From the NCBI GenBank assembly GCA_945906305.1, contig CAMDQT010000012.1, forward strand, positions 1 to 64,000: a DNA stretch of 64,000 nucleotides, read 5' to 3'. Source of the stretch: Ferrithrix thermotolerans DSM 19514. Lineage in GTDB: Bacteria > Actinomycetota > Acidimicrobiia > Acidimicrobiales > CAIXPF01. Both the position numbers and the translations under genes were made by a program. Of the stretch, positions 26,552 through 36,810 are shown in pieces (the stretch's first letter is position 1; every line of letters begins with the position of its first letter). The notes below the pieces were generated by a model. That model saw nothing but the letters and a program-made list of their open reading frames with translations, was not told the origin of the DNA and did no database searches.

Positions 26552-26708
26552 CGCATGCTCCCCGATGCTCAACGGCGGTGCCTCCGCTCAGGTTCTTCAC
26601 GCTATTGCGCACGCTCCCGTAGGGCGAACTGTGCGGCCGGAGAAGGTCGCGTCCGCAACGGGGCGGGTGGGCGGCGGCGCAGCACGCCGGGCATTGGGCA
26701 GCTCCCGA

Positions 26709-26714
26709 TAACCT
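26709..26714 (+). promoter_or_regulatory. Putative -10 of leaderless 26722 gene
   Basis: TAACCT ends 7 nt before ATG 26722. Confidence 0.45.
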
Positions 26715-26721
26715 CTCGGTC

Positions 26722-27591
26722 ATGGCAGTTGTGGGGTTTGTGGGCCTTGGGGTGATGGGCGCGCCGATGGCAGGGCATCTCGCCGCGGCAGGCCACACCG
26801 TCACGTGCTACAACCGGACCGAAGCGAAGGCCGCGGCCTGGGTGCAGTCCCATGGCGGCCAATCCGCGGCCTCCCCTCGGCTCGCCGCGGAGGGCGCCGA
26901 CGTGGTGTTTCTTTGTGTCGGCCGCGACGACGATGTTCGAGCGGTGGTGTTCGGGCCGGACGGGGTGCTGGCCTCCATGAGGCGGGCTTCGGTGCTGGTC
27001 GACCACACGACGGCGTCGGCCGACATCGCCCGCGAGCTCGCCGCCACCTGTCACGCTCACGGCCTCGGCTTTGTCGACGCGCCGGTGTCGGGCGGACAGG
27101 CCGGGGCAGTCAACGGATCATTGACGGTGATGTGCGGGGGCGAGCAGGCGCACTTCGACGCCGTGGCTCCGGTGATGCAGGCCTATGCCAAGGCGTGCAC
27201 CCTTATGGGCCCATCCGGAAGCGGTCAACTGACCAAGATGGTGAACCAACTCGCCATCGCTGGGGTGGTGCAAGGCCTAGCGGAGGCCATGCACTTCGCC
27301 GCCCGGGCTGGTCTCGATGTCGACCAGGTGATCGACGTGATCGGCAAGGGCGCGGCCCAGTCCTGGCAACTCGACAACCGAGGCCGCACCATGTGGCGCG
27401 GCGAGTTCGATTTTGGATTCGCCGTGAAATGGATGCGCAAAGACCTGCAGATCTGCCTCGATGCCGCCCGCGACAACGGCGCCAGGCTCCCTCTTGCCGC
27501 CCTTGTCGACCAGTTGTATGCCCAGGTCACCGCCCGTGGCGGCGAACGATGGGACACCTCCAGCCTGGTTCATCTGCTCGACAACCCGTGA
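26722..27591 (+). CDS. NAD(P)-dependent 3-hydroxyisobutyrate dehydrogenase family protein
   Basis: Beta-hydroxyacid dehydrogenase fold. 289 residues: Rossmann GFVGLGVMGAPMAGHLAAAGH at the N-terminus, CYNRT ending the second strand, DAPVSGGQAGAVNGSLTVMCGG (the substrate-binding DxPVSGG signature), and catalytic Lys in SGSGQLTKMVNQL. Likely reduces or oxidises a beta-hydroxy acid such as 3-hydroxyisobutyrate, tartronate semialdehyde or glyoxylate; the substrate is not resolved. It is divergent from the acyl-CoA dehydrogenase. Confidence 0.92.
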   Translation: MAVVGFVGLGVMGAPMAGHLAAAGHTVTCYNRTEAKAAAWVQSHGGQSAASPRLAAEGADVVFLCVGRDDDVRAVVFGPDGVLASMRRASVLVDHTTASADIARELAATCHAHGLGFVDAPVSGGQAGAVNGSLTVMCGGEQAHFDAVAPVMQAYAKACTLMGPSGSGQLTKMVNQLAIAGVVQGLAEAMHFAARAGLDVDQVIDVIGKGAAQSWQLDNRGRTMWRGEFDFGFAVKWMRKDLQICLDAARDNGARLPLAALVDQLYAQVTARGGERWDTSSLVHLLDNP

Positions 27592-27638
27592 GCGGTGGAC
27601 CCCCATCGCTAGCGCGGGCAGCGTTAAGGTCTGCTTTC

Positions 27639-27692
27639 ATGACGACCCGGCCGGTCTCCTCCGCCGGACTGACTAGGAGGACAGCACGATGA
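27639..27692 (+). CDS. Putative 17-residue leaderless upstream ORF of the PAC2 gene
   Basis: TAAGGT (27625-27630) is 8 nt before ATG 27639, which opens a frame of 17 codons, MTTRPVSSAGLTRRTAR, ending in TGA 27690-27692. That stop overlaps the ATG of the PAC2 gene (ATGA). The arrangement would couple PAC2 translation to a short leaderless peptide. It could also simply be a start-site coincidence in a transcript leader. Confidence 0.35.
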   Translation: MTTRPVSSAGLTRRTAR

Positions 27693-28549
27693 CGGTGGTC
27701 TGGCGTGACTTCTCGTCGTTGACTCGGCCCTTTCTGATTCTCGCCTTCGAGGGTTGGTTCGACGTGGCCGAAGCAGCAACCGGCGCGGTTCGTTGGCTCG
27801 CCAACCACTACGACGCTGACGACATCGCCGGCATTGATCCGGAGCCCTATTTCGATTTCACCGCCCGGCGGCCCGTAGTCAAGCTCGTCGACGGCGAGCG
27901 CATCATCGAGTGGCCGGCCAACGACTGCTCCGTGGCCCGCCTCCCCCAGCACGGCCATGACCTGGTGCTGTTGTCGGGTATCGAGCCGCACCTGCGCTGG
28001 AACAGCTTCACCACCGATCTCATCGAGGTGGCTCGTACCACCGGAGCAGAGATGGTCATCACCCTCGGAGCGATGGCCGACGCAGTTCCCCACACCCGCC
28101 CGTCGATGGTCAAAGGAAGTTCCACTTCGGTCGAACTGGCCAGCCGACTGGGCCTGGACCGGCCGAGCTACCAAGGACCAACGGGTCTCATCGGGGTCTT
28201 GCATGACCGGCTCGACCGCGAGCAGATTCCGGTCATCTCCTTGCGGGTCGCCGTGCCTCATTACGTGGCGACCTCGCCCAATCCCAAAGCAACCCTTGCC
28301 GTGCTGCGTCACCTCGAGCACGTGACCGGCGTACCGACCGAGCACGCTGGCCTGGTAGAAGCGGCGGTCGCCTGGGAGCAGAAGGTGAACTCCGCCGTCA
28401 CCGCCGATGACGAAGTGAGCCGCTACGTCAGCCGGTTGGAAGAACAGGCCGACCGCCGCCTAGCCGAGCAATTGCCCAGCGGCGACGATCTCGCGGCAGA
28501 GTTCGAGAAGTTCCTCCGCGAGCACCGCCCGGACGAGCCCGGTGCCTGA
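27689..28549 (+). CDS. PAC2 family protein
   Basis: 286 residues of the PAC2 (proteasome assembly chaperone 2-like) family, a purine-nucleoside-phosphorylase-like fold found in archaea and Actinobacteria. FEGWFDVAEAATGAVRWLAN, DPEPYFDFTARRP and GIEPHLRWNSFTTDLI are typical. The C-terminal tail is a charged helix (SRYVSRLEEQADRRLAEQLP). The Shine-Dalgarno AGGAGG precedes ATG 27689. Its name comes from eukaryotic proteasome assembly; a role in the Pup-proteasome cluster 2.5 kb away is suggestive but unproven. It overlaps the downstream helicase gene by 8 nt. Confidence 0.9.
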   Translation: MTVVWRDFSSLTRPFLILAFEGWFDVAEAATGAVRWLANHYDADDIAGIDPEPYFDFTARRPVVKLVDGERIIEWPANDCSVARLPQHGHDLVLLSGIEPHLRWNSFTTDLIEVARTTGAEMVITLGAMADAVPHTRPSMVKGSSTSVELASRLGLDRPSYQGPTGLIGVLHDRLDREQIPVISLRVAVPHYVATSPNPKATLAVLRHLEHVTGVPTEHAGLVEAAVAWEQKVNSAVTADDEVSRYVSRLEEQADRRLAEQLPSGDDLAAEFEKFLREHRPDEPGA

Positions 28550-31058
28550 TGGGGCGGCACCGACCGCCCCGGCCACAGACAGCCTGGCGGCCTTTTTGCC
28601 GACGGTAGCGGACGCCGACGGCTTGCTCGACGGATTCCTCGCCTACAGCCGGCTGCGCAATCTCGACCTCTACCCTCACCAGGAGGAGGCGATGCTCGAA
28701 CTGTTCGGTGGGGCCAATGTCATCCTGGCTACACCGACCGGCTCGGGAAAGAGCCTGGTGGCGCTGGCAGCGCATTTCATGGCCATCGCCACCGGCCAGC
28801 GCTCGTGGTACAGCGCCCCTATCAAGGCGCTGGTATCGGAGAAGTTCTTTGCCCTGTGCCGCGAACTCGGCTCGCACAATGTGGGCATGATCACCGGCGA
28901 TGCCGCCATCAACCCTGAGGCGCCGGTTATCTGCTGCACAGCGGAGATACTCGCCAACCTTGCCCTTCGTCACGGTGCCGATGCCCCCGTGCAAGACGTG
29001 GTCATGGACGAGTTCCACTACTACGGCGACCGCAGCCGGGGCTGGGCGTGGCAGGTTCCGCTGCTGGAACTGCCCAAGGCCCGGTTCCTGCTCATGTCCG
29101 CCACTCTTGGTAACACCCGTGACCTGCAGGTTGCGCTCCAAGAACGGACTGGCCGCCGTACCGTGCTGATTGGAGACGCCCCCCGTCCCGTCCCCCTCGA
29201 CTTCGAGTACCGCGAGTCGCCGCTGCACGAATCGCTGGCCGAGATTGTGGCGGCCAACAAAACTCCTGCCTACCTGGTGCATTTCACGCAGGCCGCGGCC
29301 ACGGAAGCGGCGCAGAGCCTGATGTCGGTCGATGTGCTCTCCAAAGAGGACAAGCAGGCGGTGAAGGCCGCCGTCGGAAGGTTCCGTTTCGACTCTCCCT
29401 TCGGCAACGACCTCCGCCGTTACGTGCAGCACGGCATCGGCGTGCATCACGCCGGCATGCTGCCCAAGTACCGCCTGTTGGTCGAGAAGTTAGCCCAGCA
29501 AGGGCTGCTCAAAATCATCTGCGGTACCGACACCCTGGGCGTCGGTATCAACGTACCAATCCGTACGGTACTGTTCACGCAGTTGTGCAAGTACGACGGT
29601 GAGCGGGTTCGGGTCCTGTCGGTTCGCGACTTCCAACAGATCGCCGGACGGGCGGGTCGACAGGGCTTCGACGTAGCAGGCTCGGTATGGGTACAGGCAC
29701 CTGAACACGTCGTGGAGAACCTTCGGGCCGACGCCAAGGCGGCCACCGACCCGGCGAAAAAGAAGAAGTTCGTCCGTAAGAAGCCACCCGAGTTCGGCTA
29801 CGCCGCCTGGGATCGCCACACCATGGATCGCTTGGTCAACGGTTCACCGGAACCCTTGCAGTCCAGCTTCGCCGTGTCCCATGCCATGCTGCTCGAACTT
29901 CTCGATCGCCCCGGTGACGGCTGCGCCGCAGTTCGCCACTTGCTGCTGCACAACGACGAACCACGCAAGGCCCAGCGCCGACACATTCGCCGGGCCATCG
30001 CCATCTACCGCTCCTTGCTGGCGGGCGGCATCCTGGAGAAGCTCGACCATCGTGACAACTACGGCCGCACCATCAGGGTCAACCTCGAGTTGCAGGCCGA
30101 ATTCCGCCTCAATCAGCCGCTCTCCCCCTTCGTGGTGGAGATGATCGACCAACTCGACCACGACGCGGACACCTATCACCTCGACGTGTTATCCGTCGTG
30201 GAGTCAGTGCTCGAACAACCGATGGTGGTGTTGGCCCAGCAGCTGAACCACATCAAGCAGGAAGTCCTGCAACGGCTGAAATCCGAGGGCGTCGAATACG
30301 AACAGCGCATGACGGTCCTAGCCGAACTCGAATGGCCCAAGCCATTGCGTGACCAGCTGTATGAAGCGTTCAATCGGTTCCGGACCCGTCATCCTTGGGC
30401 CGGCGAAGAGACCGTGCGTCCTAAAGCGGTGGCCCGGGAGCTGTTCGAAGAGGCGATGACCTTCCGGGAGTACATCGGCTACTACGGCCTCAAGCGGTCC
30501 GAAGGGGTGCTGCTGCGCTACCTCTCCGACGTCTACAAGGCTCTCATCCAGAACGTGCCCGATTGGCACCGCAGCGACGAACTCGACGAGCTCACCGAAT
30601 GGCTCGGCGAAACGGTGCGCGGAGTGGACTCCTCCTTGCTCGACGAATGGGAGCGGTTGCGCGATCCCGATCTCACCTCCAGCGAGCTGGCGGACGCTGC
30701 TGCCGCCGCGACGGGTGACTACGACGTGACGGCCAACCGAAGGGCCTTCGCGGTGCTGGTACGCAACGCCTCCTTCGCCTGGATCCAGGCCCTGGCCCGA
30801 GGGGACAGCGCGCGCCTGCCGCCAGCCCTCGTACAGGCCGCCGTCGGCTACTTCGCCGAGTTCAGCCAGTTGCGCACCGACCCCGTCGCCCGCCAGCGTC
30901 GCTGGTTCCAATTCGACCCTGCGAGCGGAGCGATCACCCAACAACTCGTCGACCCTGACGAATTCGGCGAGTGGCGCATCAAAGCCCACGTGGATTGGGA
31001 CGCCTCGCGCGAAGACGGCCGGGCGGTGCTGCTCTTCGATGCACTCGACCGGCTTTGA
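28542..31058 (+). CDS. DEAD/DEAH-box helicase with DUF3516
   Basis: 838-residue superfamily-2 RNA/DNA helicase of the Ski2-related actinobacterial group carrying DUF3516. Motifs: Walker A ATPTGSGKSLVAL (near 62-74), DEFHYY (near 153) as the DExH box, SATLGNTRDL, GTDTLGVGINVP and QIAGRAGRQGFD (motif VI). The C-terminal half is helical and family-specific. Start GTG 28542 overlaps the PAC2 stop by 8 nt, so the two are coupled. It is distinct from HelY in the same window. Substrate unknown. Confidence 0.92.
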   Translation: MPDGAAPTAPATDSLAAFLPTVADADGLLDGFLAYSRLRNLDLYPHQEEAMLELFGGANVILATPTGSGKSLVALAAHFMAIATGQRSWYSAPIKALVSEKFFALCRELGSHNVGMITGDAAINPEAPVICCTAEILANLALRHGADAPVQDVVMDEFHYYGDRSRGWAWQVPLLELPKARFLLMSATLGNTRDLQVALQERTGRRTVLIGDAPRPVPLDFEYRESPLHESLAEIVAANKTPAYLVHFTQAAATEAAQSLMSVDVLSKEDKQAVKAAVGRFRFDSPFGNDLRRYVQHGIGVHHAGMLPKYRLLVEKLAQQGLLKIICGTDTLGVGINVPIRTVLFTQLCKYDGERVRVLSVRDFQQIAGRAGRQGFDVAGSVWVQAPEHVVENLRADAKAATDPAKKKKFVRKKPPEFGYAAWDRHTMDRLVNGSPEPLQSSFAVSHAMLLELLDRPGDGCAAVRHLLLHNDEPRKAQRRHIRRAIAIYRSLLAGGILEKLDHRDNYGRTIRVNLELQAEFRLNQPLSPFVVEMIDQLDHDADTYHLDVLSVVESVLEQPMVVLAQQLNHIKQEVLQRLKSEGVEYEQRMTVLAELEWPKPLRDQLYEAFNRFRTRHPWAGEETVRPKAVARELFEEAMTFREYIGYYGLKRSEGVLLRYLSDVYKALIQNVPDWHRSDELDELTEWLGETVRGVDSSLLDEWERLRDPDLTSSELADAAAAATGDYDVTANRRAFAVLVRNASFAWIQALARGDSARLPPALVQAAVGYFAEFSQLRTDPVARQRRWFQFDPASGAITQQLVDPDEFGEWRIKAHVDWDASREDGRAVLLFDALDRL

Positions 31059-31420
31059 GCTCGTTCATCGACGCGGCGCACGAACGCTCCCGGCGAGCCA
31101 CTGGGTGAAGCGTTGTTGGCCCGGCGATGGGTAACAGTGGCCCGGCGGGCTGCACCGGAGGCCCGTCTACCTAGGCGACACCATGGCAGGGCGAACCATG
31201 GTGCTTCGGCGTTTGAGCGCGGCCATGCTCGGACGGCAAGACCAAGGCCTGTCACTGGATCCTGGCCCGGGCCGCGTGCCAGTGACCGGCCGCGTCCGGC
31301 GGGCCACGGCCGATGTGCTCGCCGACAAGCCATGGGTGCACTGGCCGCGGCATCAACGCTGACTAGTCTGCGGCGCCACGGATTCGGGGGACACCGGGTC
31401 CGTACTTACAAGGAGACACT
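31059..31420. other. 362-nt intergenic stretch, no confident gene
   Basis: Nothing here resembles a known gene. The longest plus-strand candidate is 31183-31362 (59 codons, starting MAGRTMVLRRLSAAMLGRQD), with no Shine-Dalgarno and no recognised homology. TAGTCT near 31364 could be the -10 of the binding-protein gene at 31421. The region could hold a decayed gene or a leader. Confidence 0.5.
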
Positions 31421-33034
31421 ATGCAACGACGGAGCGTTTCGCTTCGCCTCGGGACCAGCGCGGTCCTCGGTCTGTCACTGGTCGCTGCCGCATGTGGCGG
31501 CGGGGGCAGTGATGGCGGGGATTCGGCCACGGGGATCACGGTCGACAAGGGGGTTCAAGATGCCTTGAGCTCGACGACGACGCCGGGAAGCGCCACGACT
31601 GTGGCGGCCAAGCCTGAGCCAAAGACGATGGACGAGTGGGAGAAGCTCTGGACTGCGGAGCGTGCCGCCGTCGTCAAGCGGATCAAGGACAACAAGTGGG
31701 GCTTGTCCGCGGATGGCAAGACCGTCACCGGCCCTGAGGGCTTCACCATTGACGTGTCCAAGTGCGCTGTGGGTTGGAGCAACACCGAGGGTCTCACCGA
31801 CACCGCCTTCAAGGTGGGCGGGACCCTGGCTCTGTCCGGCACCCTGGCCGACTACGGCAACTACGGCAAGTCGATCGACACTTTGCTCGCCTATTACGGC
31901 GACAAGGGCGCGTTCAAGGATTCCAACGGCAAAACCCGTAAGGCGGTCTATATCCAAAAGGATGACGCCTACGACCCGGCCAAGACGATCCCGCTCGTGG
32001 ACGAGTTGCTCGACTCGGAGAAGGCGTTCGCCATCTGGACGTTGGGCACCGGCCCGACCATGAAGACCTACGACAAGCTCAACCAGCGCTGTGTGCCAGA
32101 CCTGATCGCCATGACCGGCCACCCGGCTTGGGCCGATCCGATCAACCACCCATGGACCTCCGGTGCGCCGGTTCCGTCCTACACCACCGAGACCCAGCTG
32201 TGGGGCACCTTCATCGAGCAGCGCCTCGGTGAGTTCCCCACCGACAAAAAAGTCGTGGTGTGCGCCCTGGTCATGAACAATGACTTCGGCAAGGTGTACG
32301 ACGCGGGCTTCCGTTCCTACGTGGCGCAATCGGCCAAACTCAAAGACCGGGTCGAGTTCGTCACGGAGACCATCGAGCCCACCGCTCCCACCATCACCGA
32401 CCCGATGACCACCTTGGGTTCGAAGAACTGCGCGTTCTACATCGCCATGACCGCAGGCACGTCCTGCACCCAGTCCGTCGTCGAAGCGGCGCAGAACGGG
32501 ATGAAGGAAAAGGTCAAGTACCTCTTCCAGCCCCTTACCTGCGCTGGCACCAGCTTCATCTCCAAAGAGAAGGTCGGCGGCGACGGCACCGCATCCAAGG
32601 GTTGGCACATGTTCAACCCCGGTATCAAGGACATCAAGGACCCCACGCTCAGTGCTGACCCCTGGATGGTCTTCATCAAGGACCTGCTGACCAAGAAGGG
32701 CATCGACCCCAACTCCTCAAGCTCGTTGGGTAACGGCTTCGGCTACGCCTGGCCCTTCGTGCAGACCCTGCTCGTCGCCCAAGAGCTGCCCGGTGGCCTC
32801 ACCAGGACCAACCTCGTGGTCGCCCACCGGACGCTCAGCATGACCCCACCAACGCACCTCTACGGCATCAAGCTCGAGATGAACGGCAACAAGGATGCCT
32901 ACCTGATCGAGGGGGGCCAGTTCGCGGTGTTCGATTCCACCAAGCAGGTGTGGGAACTCGAGGGCAGCAGGATCGACCTCAACGGCAAGTCGAGCCTCTG
33001 CGCATGGAGCCAAAGCACCTCGAAGTGCAGCTAA
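31421..33034 (+). CDS. ABC transporter substrate-binding lipoprotein
   Basis: 537-residue extracytoplasmic binding protein of the branched-chain amino acid/periplasmic-binding-protein type 1 class. Lipoprotein signal with lipobox LVAAAC, Cys25 as the lipidated residue, then a Gly/Ser/Asp-rich tether. Mature part: FKVGGTLALSGTLADYGNYGKSI, and the YIQKDDAYDPAKTIPLVDEL hinge segments typical of the fold. AAGGAGA lies before ATG 31421. No permease or ATPase gene is adjacent, so it is an orphan receptor or works with a transporter elsewhere. The ligand is unknown. Confidence 0.9.
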   Translation: MQRRSVSLRLGTSAVLGLSLVAAACGGGGSDGGDSATGITVDKGVQDALSSTTTPGSATTVAAKPEPKTMDEWEKLWTAERAAVVKRIKDNKWGLSADGKTVTGPEGFTIDVSKCAVGWSNTEGLTDTAFKVGGTLALSGTLADYGNYGKSIDTLLAYYGDKGAFKDSNGKTRKAVYIQKDDAYDPAKTIPLVDELLDSEKAFAIWTLGTGPTMKTYDKLNQRCVPDLIAMTGHPAWADPINHPWTSGAPVPSYTTETQLWGTFIEQRLGEFPTDKKVVVCALVMNNDFGKVYDAGFRSYVAQSAKLKDRVEFVTETIEPTAPTITDPMTTLGSKNCAFYIAMTAGTSCTQSVVEAAQNGMKEKVKYLFQPLTCAGTSFISKEKVGGDGTASKGWHMFNPGIKDIKDPTLSADPWMVFIKDLLTKKGIDPNSSSSLGNGFGYAWPFVQTLLVAQELPGGLTRTNLVVAHRTLSMTPPTHLYGIKLEMNGNKDAYLIEGGQFAVFDSTKQVWELEGSRIDLNGKSSLCAWSQSTSKCS

Positions 33035-33083
33035 TCGAGACCACGGCCAGCTGAAGCCAGGCCGCTCGAAGCGCTAGTTCAGC

Positions 33084-33132
33084 CTGACGGGCGTCGTCAC
33101 CGCGAGGTACTCGGGGGGTCGGCGCCCGTCAG
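33084..33132. terminator. Inverted repeat between convergent genes
   Basis: CTGACGGGCG at 33084-33093 is complementary to CGCCCGTCAG at 33123-33132, with a 29-nt loop. It lies between the 3' ends of the binding-protein and cyclo-ligase genes and includes the latter's stop. No U-tract is seen. Confidence 0.35.
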
Positions 33133-33722
33133 CGCGTCACGTACTGCAGAGCCTGCTCAGTGGCCAGCGCCTTCATCGCTACATCATGGGGGCCTGTGGG
33201 CAGTGCCCCGACCACCAGTGCCGTCGTGGTCACCCCGACGGGGACCGCCCACGGTAGGTCAGCCAACAGCCGGTCGTAGTAGCCCTTTCCATACCCGATC
33301 CGACCTCCTGCGCCGTCGAACACCAGGCCAGGGACCAGGACAATGCCGATGGTTGCCGCCGATACCAACGGCGCCGTCGCTATCGGCTGGAGAAACCCGA
33401 AGTGATGGTGCTCCAGCGGGCTATCCCAACGATGCAGCGTGAGCGGACCCGTAGCGGGGGTTCGAGTGGTGGCCCACTGGTGACGTTGGGTCGACGATGG
33501 CGCGTCGGCTAGGAGGCCGAGGGACAACTCCCCCGCCATGGCCCGGTACAGCAGCACCGTGGTCGGTGGCTGAAGGTCCAGCCACGCGGACAGCACCGTA
33601 GTAACCAGTGCGGACAGTTCCGCCATACTGGCGCCGGTCCGGCGGGCCAGAGCCCAATCGCGCCATTCGGCCTTGGTCCAGCCCACCCCACCAATGTTGA
33701 CCTCGCTCCTCGGATGTGGCAT
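33129..33722 (-). CDS. 5-formyltetrahydrofolate cyclo-ligase
   Basis: ATP-dependent conversion of 5-formyl-THF to 5,10-methenyl-THF. 197 residues. The C-terminal GYGKGYYDRLLADLP is the family signature, preceded by PGLVFDGAGGRI. The N-terminal KAEWRDWALARRTG corresponds to the conserved Lys/Arg region. Start ATG 33722 is 7 nt from TACGCT on the minus strand, whose complement overlaps the leuA leader peptide start. The frame upstream of 33722 is antisense to leuA and is not used. Confidence 0.92.
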   Translation of the reverse strand: MPHPRSEVNIGGVGWTKAEWRDWALARRTGASMAELSALVTTVLSAWLDLQPPTTVLLYRAMAGELSLGLLADAPSSTQRHQWATTRTPATGPLTLHRWDSPLEHHHFGFLQPIATAPLVSAATIGIVLVPGLVFDGAGGRIGYGKGYYDRLLADLPWAVPVGVTTTALVVGALPTGPHDVAMKALATEQALQYVTR

Positions 33723-33726
33723 TGTT
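33697..33726 (+). promoter_or_regulatory. Putative leuA leader promoter
   Basis: TTGACC (33697-33702) and ATTGTT (33721-33726) with an 18-nt spacer, 8 nt before the leader peptide ATG. The -10 is weak, so this is a guess. Confidence 0.35.
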
Positions 33727-33729
33727 TTC

Positions 33730-33735
33730 AGCGTA
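33730..33735 (-). promoter_or_regulatory. Putative -10 of the cyclo-ligase gene
   Basis: TACGCT on the minus strand, 7 nt before ATG 33722; overlaps the divergent leuA leader. Confidence 0.45.
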
Positions 33736-33776
33736 TGTCCACGCAAACTCGGTTGCTGGGTCTCCTTCTTGAGTAG
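33735..33776 (+). CDS. leuL: leuA leader peptide
   Basis: 13-residue peptide MSTQTRLLGLLLE with five Leu residues in the last seven codons (TTG CTG GGT CTC CTT CTT GAG), stop TAG 33774-33776. It lies 126 nt before leuA and is followed at once by two hairpins, the second an intrinsic terminator. A run of leucine codons next to a terminator, upstream of the first gene of leucine biosynthesis, is the classic attenuation arrangement: when Leu-tRNA is scarce the ribosome stalls and the terminator is avoided. Confidence 0.85.
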   Translation: MSTQTRLLGLLLE

Positions 33777-33803
33777 GCGAGTGTCCACATAGGGCGCTCG
33801 CCT
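33775..33803 (+). promoter_or_regulatory. leuA leader hairpin (possible antiterminator)
   Basis: AGGCGAG (33775-33781) pairs perfectly with CTCGCCT (33797-33803). The 5' arm begins in the leader stop codon, so a ribosome ending there would cover it, while one stalled on the Leu codons would leave it free. The 3' arm ends next to the terminator stem but does not overlap it. Confidence 0.6.
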
Positions 33804-33845
33804 CGACCTCCTGTGCCAGTCGGCAGGGAGGTCGCTTTGATTTTC
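33804..33845 (+). terminator. leuA attenuator terminator
   Basis: CGACCTCC (33804-33811) pairs with GGAGGTCG (33827-33834), and inside it TGCC (33814-33817) with GGCA (33822-33825); then CTTTGATTTTC (33835-33845). A strong hairpin plus a U-rich run 58 nt before leuA. Confidence 0.8.
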
Positions 33846-33860
33846 ACCCCCATTCCGTGA

Positions 33861-35609
<1,749 letters not shown>

Positions 35610-35612
35610 GCT

Positions 35613-36803
35613 TCAGGACAACAGGCCCGTCGGGTGAGCGGCCACCCAAGCCCCGATGCGTCCCATGGCCTCCGCAATGTCAGCGGTGGCACCGGAAAAG
35701 GAGAACCGGACGAACTCGGCCCCACGCGTGGGGTCGAAGTCGATACCCGGGGTGACGGCCACCGCTAGCTCCTCCAGCCAGGCCTCGCACAACGCTGCGC
35801 TATCGCGCGCCAGGTGGCTGGTGCGGGCATACACGTAGAAGGCACCGTCCGCCGGGGACAGTTCGGTGATGCCCATCGCCGGCAGCGCCTCCAGCACGAT
35901 CTCCCGGTTGCGGCCGTAGCGTCGCACATGGTCGTCGAGTTCCTCCGCCGCGTCGAAGGCGGCCAACGCGGCGTGCTGGGACAGCGTGGCGGGGCAGATG
36001 TAAAGATTGCCGGCCAGGCGGTCCACCACCTCGACGAGGTCCGTGGGTAGCACCATCCAACCCAGCCGCCAGCCCGTCATCGAGAAGTACTTGGAGAAGC
36101 TGTTCAACACGATGACGTCGTCGCTGAAGGACAACGCCGTCGGCGCCGCGCTGCTGTAGCTGATGCCGTGATAGATCTCGTCCGCGACGAGGCGCACGCC
36201 ACGCTCCGCGCTCCAGTTCACCAGCGCCTGCAACTCAGCCTCGGTCAAGGCCGTACCGGTGGGGTTTGACGGCGAGGCCATCACCAGGCCATCGAGGGGG
36301 CCGGCGGCGTCGAGTATCTGCGGCGTCGGCTGAAAGCGACTCGTCGCGTCGACGGGCACACCGACCGCAACCCGCTCGAAAGCCAGCAACGTGTTGCGGT
36401 AGCACGGATAGCCCGGTTCGGTCACCGCCACCCTCGCACCGGCCGGGAACGCCGCCAGGAAGGCCAGCACGAAGCCCCCCGACGCTCCCGCGGTGAGCAC
36501 GATCCGTTCCGGATCCACCGTGACGCCATAGCGCTGGGCGTAGTGCGCCGCGATACGCAAGCGAAGTGGCGCGATGCCGTTGGCGGTGGTGTAGCCGAGG
36601 CGTTCGGACGCCACGGCACGATTGGCGGCATCGAGCACCGTTCGTGGCGCCCCAGTGCAGGGCTGGCCGACCTCGAGGTGCAGCACCGGCCGACCCGCGT
36701 CCTGCATCGCCTGGGCCGCCTGGAGCACCTCAAGCACGTAGAACGGCGGCACGTCCCGTCCCACCGGATAGCGGACCGGACGAGCCCCGGGGCGATTGAT
36801 CAC
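35613..36803 (-). CDS. Pyridoxal-phosphate aminotransferase, class I/II
   Basis: Fold-type I aminotransferase of the aspartate aminotransferase group, 396 residues. PLP Lys in NSFSKYFSMTGWRLGW, Asn-Pro in SPSNPTGTAL, Asp-x-x-Tyr in ADEIYHG, and Arg in RFSFSG for the alpha-carboxylate. Start is GTG 36803, 7 nt after the VOC stop; longer starts run into that gene. Substrate not resolved, but a branched-chain or aromatic amino acid role near leuA is possible. It converges on leuA with 3 nt between stops. Confidence 0.92.
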   Translation of the reverse strand: MINRPGARPVRYPVGRDVPPFYVLEVLQAAQAMQDAGRPVLHLEVGQPCTGAPRTVLDAANRAVASERLGYTTANGIAPLRLRIAAHYAQRYGVTVDPERIVLTAGASGGFVLAFLAAFPAGARVAVTEPGYPCYRNTLLAFERVAVGVPVDATSRFQPTPQILDAAGPLDGLVMASPSNPTGTALTEAELQALVNWSAERGVRLVADEIYHGISYSSAAPTALSFSDDVIVLNSFSKYFSMTGWRLGWMVLPTDLVEVVDRLAGNLYICPATLSQHAALAAFDAAEELDDHVRRYGRNREIVLEALPAMGITELSPADGAFYVYARTSHLARDSAALCEAWLEELAVAVTPGIDFDPTRGAEFVRFSFSGATADIAEAMGRIGAWVAAHPTGLLS

Positions 36804-36810
36804 CCGCCGC

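Noticed and set aside
31183-31362. 59-codon frame before the ABC binding protein
   Set aside because: No Shine-Dalgarno, no family match; kept only as a note in the intergenic entry.
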